Notes under the pieces: model-generated
Seen by the model: the letters and a program-made list of their open reading frames with translations, nothing else
Databases searched by the model: none
Told to the model about the DNA's origin: nothing
Position numbers and translations under genes: made by a program
NCBI RefSeq assembly: GCF_003148825.1
Contig: NZ_QGGZ01000011.1
Location: 186,001 to 250,000, forward strand
DNA: 64,000 nt
Source of the DNA: Streptomyces sp. CG 926
Lineage (GTDB): Bacteria; Actinomycetota; Actinomycetes; Streptomycetales; Streptomycetaceae
Reading direction: 5' to 3'
In this document: positions 37,155 through 44,719 of the stretch, piece after piece
Numbering within the stretch: position 1 is the first letter of the stretch
Layout: each line of letters starts with the position of its first letter

Positions 37155-38003
37155 TCAGTCGCGCTCGCAGACGAAGATCGCGGTGCCCGGGATCAGGTTG
37201 CCGCGCAGCGGGGACCAGCCGCCCCACTCCTGGCTGTTCCACTCCGGCCACTCGGGTTCGACCAGGTCCAGCAGGCGGAAGCCGCCCGCCACCACGTCGC
37301 GCACCCGGTCGCCGATCGTGCGGTGGTGCTCCACGTACAGGGCGCGGCCCTGCTCGTCCTGCTCCACGTACGCGGTGCGGTCGAAGTAGGAGGCGGAGAC
37401 GGACAGCCCCTCGGGTCCGGGCTCGTCCGGAAAGGCCCAGCGGACGGGGTGGGTCACGGAGAAGACCCAGCGGCCGCCGGGGCGCAGTACGCGGTGCACC
37501 TCGCGCATGACGCCCGCGGGGTCGGCGACGAAGGGGACGGCGCCGTAGGCGGAGCAGGCCAGGTCGAAGGTGCCGGCGCGGAAGGGCAGCCGTCCGGCGT
37601 CCGCCTCGACCAGCGGGAGGTCGTCGCCGATGCGCAGGGCGTGCTGGAGCTGGCGGTGGGAGAGGTCGAGGGCGACCGGGCGGGCGCCCTGGGCGGCCAG
37701 CCAGCGCGAGCACTGGGCGGCGCCGGCGCCGATCTCCAGGATGTCCTTGTCCCGGAGGGAGGCGACGGGGCCGAGGAGGGCAGCCTCCGCCTCGTCCAGG
37801 CCTTCGGGGCCCCAGACGAAGCGGTCGTCGCCGAGGAAGGCGCCGTGGTCGTTCTGGTACTCGTCGGCGTTGCGGTCCCACCAGCTGCGGCTCGCCCGGC
37901 TGCTCTCCGCTTCCCCCGCGTCACGCCGGGTGGCCTCGGGGTCGTCCCCGGATACCGGATCGGCTTCGTGTGCTACTTCGGAGGCGTAGTCCTCTTGGTT
38001 CAT
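37155..38003 (-). CDS. Class I SAM-dependent methyltransferase
   Basis: The 282-residue protein has the SAM-binding motif DILEIGAGAAQCSRWLAAQGA, motif II V-A-L-D-L-S, then A-D-A-G-R-L-P-F-R-A-G-T-F-D-L-A-C-S and V-L-R-P-G-G-R-W-V-F-S. It is a methyltransferase domain 11 type enzyme of unknown substrate. The W-W-D-R-N-A-D-E-Y segment near 55 is common in the actinobacterial subgroup. ATG 38003 is chosen; upstream in-frame sequence to 38126 overlaps the rpsA promoter region and is not protein-like. The stop is one base from hrpB. Confidence 0.88.
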   Translation of the reverse strand: MNQEDYASEVAHEADPVSGDDPEATRRDAGEAESSRASRSWWDRNADEYQNDHGAFLGDDRFVWGPEGLDEAEAALLGPVASLRDKDILEIGAGAAQCSRWLAAQGARPVALDLSHRQLQHALRIGDDLPLVEADAGRLPFRAGTFDLACSAYGAVPFVADPAGVMREVHRVLRPGGRWVFSVTHPVRWAFPDEPGPEGLSVSASYFDRTAYVEQDEQGRALYVEHHRTIGDRVRDVVAGGFRLLDLVEPEWPEWNSQEWGGWSPLRGNLIPGTAIFVCERD

Positions 38004-38125
38004 GGGGCCCGTCGTCGTAGTCTGCGAATGTCTTGGGAATGTGGCAGGAAGCGCCATGAAGGCCTTCCCGCCCATGAATTGTGCCGGTTGTGCGGTGATC
38101 CGCCCGGGGTGTGCGCCTTCGCGCA

Positions 38126-38154
38126 TTGACCCTGTCCGGCTGCCCCCGTATGCT
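38126..38154 (+). promoter_or_regulatory. Housekeeping promoter of rpsA
   Basis: TTGACC (38126-38131), a 17-base spacer and TATGCT (38149-38154) match a vegetative sigma (HrdB-type) promoter closely. It gives a leader of about 190 bases. Confidence 0.8.
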
Positions 38155-38206
38155 ACAAGTTGCGCTGCGAGCCTGTGCTCCTCAGACCTAGCAGGCTGCG
38201 CTTGTA
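38154..38206 (+). ncRNA. Structured rpsA leader hairpin
   Basis: TACAAG (38154-38159) pairs with CTTGTA (38201-38206), and inside AGCCTG (38170-38175) pairs with CAGGCT (38192-38197), flanked by GCGC-type pairs. The structure sits at the 5' end of the rpsA transcript and may be an S1 autoregulatory leader; function is inference. Confidence 0.5.
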
Positions 38207-38353
38207 TTTGTTGAGGTCCCCTCGGTTCTCGAGGCCCCTCCGCGTCTGCGGAACGGGGGTCTCCTTGGCTGTCCGGCTTCGGCAGATGCCGATAAGGGCT
38301 CCCGGCGTAGCAGTACCTACGACTTTCTGTCCGTAACCGGAGCCCTTTCCCAC

Positions 38354-39865
38354 ATGACGAGCAGCACCGAGACCACCGCCACCACTCCGCAGGTTGCGGT
38401 CAACGACATCGGCGACGCGGACGCGTTCCTCGCGGCGATCGACGAGACGATCAAGTACTTCAACGATGGCGACATCGTCGACGGCGTCATCGTCAAGGTT
38501 GACCGGGACGAGGTTCTCCTCGACATCGGTTACAAGACCGAAGGTGTCATCCCGAGCCGCGAGCTCTCGATCAAGCACGACGTCGACCCGAACGAGGTCG
38601 TCAAGGTCGGCGACGAGATCGAGGCCCTGGTTCTCCAGAAGGAGGACAAGGAAGGCCGCCTGATCCTCTCGAAGAAGCGCGCTCAGTACGAGCGTGCCTG
38701 GGGCACCATCGAGAAGATCAAGGAAGAAGACGGCATCGTCACCGGTACCGTCATCGAGGTCGTCAAGGGTGGTCTCATCCTCGACATCGGCCTCCGCGGC
38801 TTCCTGCCGGCCTCTCTCGTCGAGATGCGTCGCGTCCGCGACCTCCAGCCCTACGTGGGCAAGGAGCTCGAGGCGAAGATCATCGAGCTGGACAAGAACC
38901 GCAACAACGTGGTCCTGTCCCGCCGCGCCTGGCTCGAGCAGACCCAGTCCGAGGTTCGCCAGACGTTCCTCACCACCCTGCAGAAGGGTCAGGTCCGCTC
39001 CGGCGTCGTTTCCTCGATCGTCAACTTCGGTGCCTTCGTGGACCTGGGTGGCGTCGACGGTCTCGTGCACGTCTCCGAGCTGTCCTGGAAGCACATCGAC
39101 CACCCGTCCGAGGTTGTCGAGGTCGGCCAGGAGGTCACCGTCGAGGTTCTCGACGTGGACATGGACCGCGAGCGTGTCTCCCTGTCGCTGAAGGCGACGC
39201 AGGAGGACCCGTGGCAGCAGTTCGCCCGGACCCACCAGATCGGTCAGGTCGTCCCGGGTAAGGTCACCAAGCTGGTTCCGTTCGGTGCGTTCGTCCGCGT
39301 GGACGAGGGCATCGAGGGTCTGGTCCACATCTCCGAGCTGGCCGAGCGCCACGTGGAGATCCCGGAGCAGGTCGTCCAGGTCAACGACGAGATCTTCGTC
39401 AAGGTCATCGACATCGACCTCGAGCGTCGCCGGATCTCGCTGTCGCTGAAGCAGGCCAACGAGTCCTTCGGTGCCGACCCGGCGTCGGTCGAGTTCGACC
39501 CGACCCTGTACGGCATGGCCGCGTCCTACGACGACCAGGGCAACTACATCTACCCCGAGGGCTTCGACCCCGAGACCAACGACTGGCTCGAGGGCTTCGA
39601 CAAGCAGCGCGAGGCCTGGGAGACCCAGTACGCCGAGGCGCAGCAGCGCTTCGAGCAGCACCAGGCTCAGGTCATCAAGAGCCGCGAGGCCGACGAGGCC
39701 GCCGCTGCCGAGGGTGCTGCCGCCCCGGCCGCCGGTGGCAGCAGCGCCGGTGCGGGCATCTCGGGTGGTTCGTACTCCTCGGAGTCGGACGAGACCTCCG
39801 GCGCCCTGGCGTCGGACGAGGCCCTGGCCGCGCTCCGCGAGAAGCTGGCCGGCGGCCAGAGCTGA
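38354..39865 (+). CDS. rpsA: 30S ribosomal protein S1
   Basis: The 503-residue protein has four S1 RNA-binding domains (about 35-105, 120-190, 205-275 and 290-362), each with the G-x-V and L-S-x-K/R end pattern (e.g. G-L-I-L-D-I-G-L-R-G-F-L-P-A-S-L; F-V-D-L-G-G-V-D-G-L-V-H-V-S-E-L; R-V-D-E-G-I-E-G-L-V-H-I-S-E-L). A tail rich in Gln, Ala, Gly and Ser follows. Four domains is usual for actinobacteria, against six in E. coli. It helps mRNA bind the 30S subunit. Codons include more T-ending forms (GGT, GTT, CGT) than neighbours, as expected of highly expressed genes. GGAG about 12 bases upstream is a weak RBS. Confidence 0.97.
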   Translation: MTSSTETTATTPQVAVNDIGDADAFLAAIDETIKYFNDGDIVDGVIVKVDRDEVLLDIGYKTEGVIPSRELSIKHDVDPNEVVKVGDEIEALVLQKEDKEGRLILSKKRAQYERAWGTIEKIKEEDGIVTGTVIEVVKGGLILDIGLRGFLPASLVEMRRVRDLQPYVGKELEAKIIELDKNRNNVVLSRRAWLEQTQSEVRQTFLTTLQKGQVRSGVVSSIVNFGAFVDLGGVDGLVHVSELSWKHIDHPSEVVEVGQEVTVEVLDVDMDRERVSLSLKATQEDPWQQFARTHQIGQVVPGKVTKLVPFGAFVRVDEGIEGLVHISELAERHVEIPEQVVQVNDEIFVKVIDIDLERRRISLSLKQANESFGADPASVEFDPTLYGMAASYDDQGNYIYPEGFDPETNDWLEGFDKQREAWETQYAEAQQRFEQHQAQVIKSREADEAAAAEGAAAPAAGGSSAGAGISGGSYSSESDETSGALASDEALAALREKLAGGQS

Positions 39866-39915
39866 TCGCAGCGCGCATCACACTCCGGTGTGAGCCGAGC
39901 TGAACTGCGTTGAAC

Positions 39916-39951
39916 GGTAAGGCCCGTCCCCTTCGGGGGGCGGGCCTTACC
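39916..39951 (+). terminator. Terminator after rpsA
   Basis: GGTAAGGCCCG pairs with CGGGCCTTACC, extended by a CCCC/GGGG pair around TTC. It begins 50 bases after the stop. Confidence 0.85.
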
Positions 39952-40092
39952 GCGTTCTCCCGCCGCCCCTTTCCGGGCGATCCGCGGCGTTCCTTCGTCC
40001 CGTTCCTGCGTCGCTCCCTGTGAATGCGGCCAACTGGGGAATGGCCGGGCCGCCTTGGACGTTCTTGGCTGAGAACGAGGCGAGGAGGAGTG

Positions 40093-41037
40093 GTGACGGT
40101 GCTTGATCCACAGGGTTTGTACGAATGGGACGCCAAGGGCCTGGCGGTGGCCGACCTGGCGGTCGCCCAGGACTCGGCCGGGCTGGTCATGCTGTACCAC
40201 TTCGAGGGGTACATCGACGCGGGTGAGGCCGGCGAGCAGATCGTCGAGCGGCTCCTGGACACCCTGCCCCATCAGGTGGTCGCCCGCTTCGACGCGGACC
40301 GGCTGGTGGACTACCGGGCCAGGCGCCCGCTGCTGACCTTCCAGCGTGACCACTGGACGGAGTTCGAGGAGCCCCGGCTGGAGGTCAGGCTCGTCCAGGA
40401 CGCCACCGGAGCGCCCTTCCTGCTGCTCTCCGGCCCGGAGCCGGACGTGGAGTGGGAGCGTTTCTCCGTCGCCGTCCGGCAGATCGTCGAGCGCCTCGGC
40501 GTCCGGCTCTCGGTCAACTTCCACGGCATCCCGATGGGCGTCCCGCACACCCGCCCCGTCGGCATCACCCCGCACGGCAACCGCACCGACCTCATGCCGG
40601 GCCACCGCAGCCCCTTCGACGAGGCGCAGGTACCCGGCAGCGCGGAGTCCCTGGTGGAGTTCCGCCTGTCCCAGGCCGGGCACGACGTGCTGGGCGTCGC
40701 CGCGCACGTACCGCACTACGTCGCGCGCTCCGCGTACCCGGACGCCGCGCTGACGGTGCTGGAGGCGATCACCGCGGCCACCGGGCTGGTCCTGCCGGCC
40801 GTGGCGCACGCCCTGCGCACCGAGGCGCACCGCACGCAGACGGAGATCGACCGGCAGATCCGCGAGGGCGACGAGGAACTGGTCGCCCTGGTGCAGGGGC
40901 TGGAGCACCAGTACGACGCGGCGGCCGGCGCCGAGACCCGCGGGAACATGATCGCCGAGCCGGCGGAGCTGCCGTCGGCCGACGAGATCGGCCGCGAGTT
41001 CGAGCGGTTCCTGGCCGAGCGCGAGGGCGAGAACTGA
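40093..41037 (+). CDS. PAC2 family protein
   Basis: The 314-residue protein belongs to the PAC2 (proteasome assembly chaperone 2-like) family found in actinobacteria. It shows H-F-E-G-Y-I-D-A-G-E-A-G near 38-49, a central R-P-L-L-T-F-Q-R-D-H-W segment, and a helical C-terminal region (E-A-I-T-A-A-T-G-L-V-L-P-A-V-A-H-A-L). Function in bacteria is unclear; a relation to proteasome assembly is only by fold. GTG 40093 has AGGAGG directly upstream. It ends 31 bases before coaE, and the coaE promoter lies across its stop. Confidence 0.85.
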   Translation: MTVLDPQGLYEWDAKGLAVADLAVAQDSAGLVMLYHFEGYIDAGEAGEQIVERLLDTLPHQVVARFDADRLVDYRARRPLLTFQRDHWTEFEEPRLEVRLVQDATGAPFLLLSGPEPDVEWERFSVAVRQIVERLGVRLSVNFHGIPMGVPHTRPVGITPHGNRTDLMPGHRSPFDEAQVPGSAESLVEFRLSQAGHDVLGVAAHVPHYVARSAYPDAALTVLEAITAATGLVLPAVAHALRTEAHRTQTEIDRQIREGDEELVALVQGLEHQYDAAAGAETRGNMIAEPAELPSADEIGREFERFLAEREGEN

Positions 41038-41061
41038 CGTACGGGCGGCGCCCCCTATGCT
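41034..41061 (+). promoter_or_regulatory. Promoter of coaE (probably leaderless)
   Basis: CTGACG (41034-41039), a 16-base spacer and TATGCT (41056-41061) fit a vegetative promoter. The expected start point coincides with ATG 41069. Confidence 0.6.
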
Positions 41062-41068
41062 GCGGGGC

Positions 41069-41677
41069 ATGCTGAAAGTAGGCCTGACGGGCGGAATCGG
41101 TGCCGGCAAGAGCGAGGTCTCGCGACTGCTGGCGGGGTACGGGGCGATCGTCGTCGACGCCGATCGGATCGCACGCGAGGTCGTGGAGCCCGGTACGCCC
41201 GGGCTCGCGGCCGTCGTGGCGGCCTTCGGGGAGTCGGTGCTGACCGCGGAGGGCACGCTCGACCGGCCGAAGCTGGGGTCCGTCGTGTTCGCGGACCCGG
41301 CGAAGCTCCGGACGCTGAACTCGATCGTGCACCCCCTGGTGGGGGCCCGGTCGGCGGAGCTGGAAGCCGCCGCGGGGGCCGACGCGATCGTGGTGCACGA
41401 CGTACCCCTGCTCACGGAGAACGGCCTGGCGCCGCTCTACGACCTGGTCGTCGTGGTGGACGCGACCGCGCACACGCAGCTGGCGCGGCTGACCGCGCTG
41501 CGCGGGATGGCCGAGGAGGAGGCGCGGGCCCGGATGGCCGCGCAGGCCACGCGGGAGCAGCGGCTCGCGGTGGCGACCCTCGTGATCGACAACGACGGGC
41601 CGCTGGAGGCCCTGGAACCGCAGGTGCGCAAGGTGTGGGACGAGCTCACGGCGCGGGCGGCGGGCGGGTCCGCCTGA
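41069..41677 (+). CDS. coaE: Dephospho-CoA kinase
   Basis: The 202-residue enzyme phosphorylates dephospho-CoA in the last step of coenzyme A synthesis. It has the P-loop GLTGGIGAGKSEVSRLL (4-20), the substrate motif DADRIAREVVEPGTPGL, and the lid-type segment R-M-A-A-Q-A-T-R-E-Q-R-L. ATG 41069 is preferred over in-frame ATG 41057 because the latter lies inside the -10 box and the family starts M-L-K-V-G-L-T-G-G. It is followed after 79 bases by a TPR-protein gene. Confidence 0.95.
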   Translation: MLKVGLTGGIGAGKSEVSRLLAGYGAIVVDADRIAREVVEPGTPGLAAVVAAFGESVLTAEGTLDRPKLGSVVFADPAKLRTLNSIVHPLVGARSAELEAAAGADAIVVHDVPLLTENGLAPLYDLVVVVDATAHTQLARLTALRGMAEEEARARMAAQATREQRLAVATLVIDNDGPLEALEPQVRKVWDELTARAAGGSA

Positions 41678-41756
41678 GGTAGGCATCTGACGTGTGCATG
41701 GAATAGCGGGTGGGGCGGGGGCGTTGAACGCGCCCGGAGAGGGAAGGATTTCGAAC

Positions 41757-42203
41757 GTGTCCGAGACCGCGCGCCCCACACCGTCCAGCCCGGAAACCCA
41801 CGTCATCGACTACCGGGCCGCCGAGCAGCTGCTCGCCGCCCGCGACCCGCGCGGCGCGGTCAAGCTGCTCGACTCGGTCATAGCCGCCCACCCGGAGAAC
41901 ACGGCGGCGCGGCTGCTGCGTGCCCGGGCCTTCTTCGCGGCGGCGCAACTACGACCGGCCGAGCTGGAGTTCGAGCTGGTGCTGGAGCGGGAGCCGGACA
42001 ACGCCTTCGCGCACTACGCGCTGGCCCGTACGTTCGAGCGCTCGGGCCGGCCCGAGCAGGCGCGCAAGCACTTCCGCCTCGCCGCGGCTCTCGACCCGCA
42101 GCCCGACTACCTGGCGGCGGCCCGCTTCGAGGGCCCGGCCGCGGAGGGCCGGGCGGGAGACGGCCCGGTGGGAGAGGGCTCGGCCGGAGCCGACCCCGCC
42201 TGA
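41757..42203 (+). CDS. Tetratricopeptide-repeat protein
   Basis: The 148-residue protein has about three TPR helical pairs between residues 18 and 125: A-A-E-Q-L-L-A-A-R-D-P-R-G-A-V-K-L-L-D-S-V-I-A-A-H-P-E-N, then A-R-L-L-R-A-R-A-F-F-A-A-A-Q-L-R-P-A-E-L-E-F-E-L-V-L-E-R-E-P-D-N, then A-F-A-H-Y-A-L-A-R-T-F-E-R-S-G-R. A Gly/Ala/Glu-rich tail follows. It is a likely protein-interaction scaffold with unknown partners. GTG 41757 has GAAGGA upstream. Confidence 0.85.
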   Translation: MSETARPTPSSPETHVIDYRAAEQLLAARDPRGAVKLLDSVIAAHPENTAARLLRARAFFAAAQLRPAELEFELVLEREPDNAFAHYALARTFERSGRPEQARKHFRLAAALDPQPDYLAAARFEGPAAEGRAGDGPVGEGSAGADPA

Positions 42204-42204
42204 C

Positions 42205-42465
42205 TCACCGGCCGCGAGGCGGCTCGTACGGCGGGATGTCCGGGCCGGGCTGGTAGTGCGGCCCCTGGTGGATGTGGCGCACGATCATGAACAGGTCCAC
42301 GGCCACGACCACCGCCAGCGCCCCGCAGGCGGCCGCCCACCCGGGACGGCCCACCAGCGAGAACAAGGCCGTGCCGGCGGCAGCCCAGACCAGCCCCCAG
42401 ACACCCAGCCAGAACCGCAGCCGCAGCGGACTGCGCGCGGTCACCGGCTCATTTCCGGAACGCAT
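42205..42465 (-). CDS. DUF6343-type small membrane protein
   Basis: The 86-residue protein has two transmembrane helices (F-W-L-G-V-W-G-L-V-W-A-A-A-G-T-A-L-F and W-A-A-A-C-G-A-L-A-V-V-V-A-V-D-L-F-M-I-V) and a tail with H-I-H-Q-G-P-H-Y-Q-P-G-P-D-I-P-P-Y. The R-S-G-N-E-P-V-T-A-R-S-P-L-R-L-R start and this tail fit the streptomycete DUF6343 group. Function unknown. ATG 42465 has GAGAGG 8 bases upstream; ATG 42471 would add two residues. Its stop is one base from the convergent TPR gene. Confidence 0.72.
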   Translation of the reverse strand: MRSGNEPVTARSPLRLRFWLGVWGLVWAAAGTALFSLVGRPGWAAACGALAVVVAVDLFMIVRHIHQGPHYQPGPDIPPYEPPRGR

Positions 42466-42504
42466 GGACATCGCCTCTCACGTCCATGGTCCCACCCCCC
42501 GCCG

Positions 42505-43122
42505 TCAGGGGTTGAGCTTGTTCACGGCCTTGGTGGTCGTCTTCTTGAAGTCGGCGACCGGGGCGTGGGACAGGTCGCCCATCTGGCCCCACTGCACGAC
42601 CGTCACCGTGGCGCCGTCGCGCCCGATGCCGAACAGGTGCACGCCGGGCTCGGACTCGGGGATCGAGGTGTGGACCCCGTAGACGTGCGCGCCCTCCTCG
42701 ACCGGGAGCGTGCCGTAGTCCTGCCAGGAGGCGGTGCCGCCGGGGGTCGTGCGCAGCCAGTCGGCGGCGCAGGCCGCGACCTTCCGCTCCAGGGTGCCGG
42801 CGAGCTTGGCGGCTGCGGAGGGGGAGGCGGAGCGTACGGAGACCTGCACGGCGCCGGTGTCGTACTCGGTACCGAAGACGCGGTGCCAACTGCCCGCCGC
42901 CGGAAGCACGCCCTCCAGGCAGAACGGCGCGGACTCGGGCAGCCCCTTGGTGACCGCGCCCGCGTACCAGGGCGAGGACGGGTGCGGGGGAAGGTCGGCG
43001 CCGGCCAGGAAGCCGGGCGCGGTGGCGGCCGCGGCGGAGGTGGAGGCGGTCAGGACGAGGGCGGCCGCCGCCGCGACGAGTGCGGTGGTGAGCGTGGTGG
43101 CGGTGCCGGAACGTCGGAACAT
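42505..43122 (-). CDS. Secreted protein of unknown function
   Basis: The 205-residue product has a Sec signal peptide (R-R-S-G-T-A-T-T-L-T-T-A-L-V-A-A-A-A-A-L-V-L-T-A-S-T-S-A-A-A-A). The mature part of about 170 residues carries two cysteines (F-C-L-E-G-V and A-A-C-A-A-D-W-L), likely a disulfide. The pattern A-V-Q-V-S-V-R-S-A...L-E-R-K-V-A-A-C-A-A-D-W and V-H-L-F-G-I-G-R-D-G-A-T-V-T-V-V-Q-W-G-Q-M-G resembles small extracellular sensor-like domains, but I do not identify a family with certainty. It is divergent from the HTH/transmembrane gene. Confidence 0.72.
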   Translation of the reverse strand: MFRRSGTATTLTTALVAAAAALVLTASTSAAAATAPGFLAGADLPPHPSSPWYAGAVTKGLPESAPFCLEGVLPAAGSWHRVFGTEYDTGAVQVSVRSASPSAAAKLAGTLERKVAACAADWLRTTPGGTASWQDYGTLPVEEGAHVYGVHTSIPESEPGVHLFGIGRDGATVTVVQWGQMGDLSHAPVADFKKTTTKAVNKLNP

Positions 43123-43299
43123 GGTCGGTTCTCCCCGTGGGTGCTGTGGTGGTGTGTGCCTGACGAGCCTGTTCCCCGGACGGCGTGGCGGGCGACGGAT
43201 CGCGACGAATCCGGGACGCTGGAACGGCCGTACGCACCGTCACCTGGGGGAACACCTCATGCATGGAACGCGGTCGCGGGACGCGGAACGGGGGAGTGC

Positions 43300-44613
43300 G
43301 TGAGCGAGGCCGAGGATTTCGCACGGTTGCTGCGGGAGCTGAAGGAGCGTGCCGGGCTCAGTTACGGGGCTTTGGCGCGCCGGTTGCACACGAGTACGTC
43401 GACGCTGCACCGGTACTGCAACGGGGAGGCGCTGCCGGCGGAGTTCGCGGTGGTGGACCGTTTCGCCCGGGCCTGCGGGGCGACGCAGGGGGAGGCGTTG
43501 GACCTGCACCGGGCGTGGCTGCTGGCGGACGCGCGGCGGCGCGCCGGAGCCGCGGCGCAGCCCGTACCTGTAGCGGTACCTGTGCCGGAGCCCGTACCCG
43601 TGCCCGAGCCGGAGCCCGTACCGGAGCCGGAGCCGGTTCCCGAGCCGACCGTGGTGGTGGCGCCGGACACCGGGTCGGAGCCGGTGGCCCGGGGGGCCTG
43701 GTACCGGCGGCGGGCGGCCGTGGTCGCCGCGGCGGGCGTGACGGCCGGGGCGGTGGCCGTGGCGCTGCTGGCGGCCGCCGGACCCGAGCGGGGCGCGCCG
43801 CACGCGGGCGGAAGTACGGGTACGGGAACGGGGACGAGTGCTGCGGTGTCCCCGGGGTCGGGGTCCGCCTCGGCACCCGCGGCGACGGGCGCACCGGAAC
43901 CGACACCGCCGGCCGGGTCGGCGGGGCCGACCGGGGCGACGGCTCCGGCGCCCGGCCGGACCTTCGTGTCACCGTCGGCGTCGGCCCCGGGTCGGGCGCC
44001 GGTCGTGCCCTTGAAGGCGGCGGTGCGGTCGCACGTGTGGACCGCGGGCTGCGATCACGCCTACCTGAGCGAGCGCGCTCCCGGATCGGTGCCCCCGCCG
44101 CCCGTGGAGGCGGACGCGCCCGCGTGGGCGGCGGCGCAGGGCGCGGTGCACGCCGGGTCGCAGATCGTGGAGGTGACCCTGCACGGCACGGGGGAGGGCG
44201 CGGTGGTCCTGGAGGACCTGGAGGTACGGGTGGCCGCCCGCCGCAAGCCACCGGCCTGGAACGTCTACCAGATGTCGCAGGGCTGCGGCGGCGGGCTCAC
44301 CCCCGCCGCGTTCGCCGTCAATCTGGACGCGCCGCGTCCGCTGGCCCGGCCCGTCGCCGGGAACGACGGCGGCGACCCGTTGCCCGCCCCCGCCTTCCCC
44401 CTGCGGGTCTCGGCGTCCGAACCGGTCGTCCTGCGGGTGGAGGCGGCCACCACGGGCTGCGACTGCGACTGGTTCCTCGACCTCCGGTGGACCGGCCCGT
44501 CCGGGTCGGGCACCCTCCGCATCGACGACGGCGGACGGCCGCTGCGCACCAGCGCCGCCACCGGTCGGCCGGCGTACGGGTACGCGCTGGAGCAGGGCCG
44601 CTGGGCCCGCTGA
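43300..44613 (+). CDS. Membrane-anchored HTH protein with extracellular domain
   Basis: The 437-residue protein has an N-terminal XRE-type helix-turn-helix (about 5-65; L-L-R-E-L-K-E-R-A-G-L-S-Y-G-A-L-A-R-R-L-H-T-S-T-S-T-L-H-R-Y-C-N-G), a P-V-P-E/P-E-P-E repeat linker and one transmembrane helix near 145-168. A Gly/Ser/Thr/Pro stalk leads to a C-terminal domain of about 170 residues with four cysteines, including the pair in T-G-C-D-C-D-W-F. The topology is a one-component transmembrane regulator: DNA-binding inside, sensor outside. The ligand is unknown. GTG 43300 has GGGGGAG close by. It ends 106 bases before the SNF2 helicase. Confidence 0.82.
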   Translation: MSEAEDFARLLRELKERAGLSYGALARRLHTSTSTLHRYCNGEALPAEFAVVDRFARACGATQGEALDLHRAWLLADARRRAGAAAQPVPVAVPVPEPVPVPEPEPVPEPEPVPEPTVVVAPDTGSEPVARGAWYRRRAAVVAAAGVTAGAVAVALLAAAGPERGAPHAGGSTGTGTGTSAAVSPGSGSASAPAATGAPEPTPPAGSAGPTGATAPAPGRTFVSPSASAPGRAPVVPLKAAVRSHVWTAGCDHAYLSERAPGSVPPPPVEADAPAWAAAQGAVHAGSQIVEVTLHGTGEGAVVLEDLEVRVAARRKPPAWNVYQMSQGCGGGLTPAAFAVNLDAPRPLARPVAGNDGGDPLPAPAFPLRVSASEPVVLRVEAATTGCDCDWFLDLRWTGPSGSGTLRIDDGGRPLRTSAATGRPAYGYALEQGRWAR

Positions 44614-44631
44614 ACCGCAGGTCAGAGGGTG

Positions 44632-44654
44632 TTGTCGGTGGTGGCGCCTAGACT
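44632..44654 (+). promoter_or_regulatory. RecA-NDp/PafBC-type promoter of SNF2/SWIM operon
   Basis: TTGTCGGTG, 8 bases, then TAGACT matches TTGTCRGTG-N8-TAnnnT exactly. It is nearly identical to the polA promoter over 22 bases. The leader to ATG 44720 is about 58 bases. Confidence 0.82.
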
Positions 44655-44719
44655 CGTCGGCAGAGGGGACCGACAGATTCGCCAGGCCATCGACGGGCAG
44701 ACGGGGAGGGGGACACGCC

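Larger units (their letters stand above)
38004..38353 (+). other. 350-base rpsA promoter and leader region
   Basis: The segment between the divergent methyltransferase and rpsA genes holds a consensus-like promoter (38126-38154), a long hairpin at the expected transcript start (38154-38206), and a further structured leader with small hairpins to the rpsA ATG. No small gene is convincing. Confidence 0.65.
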
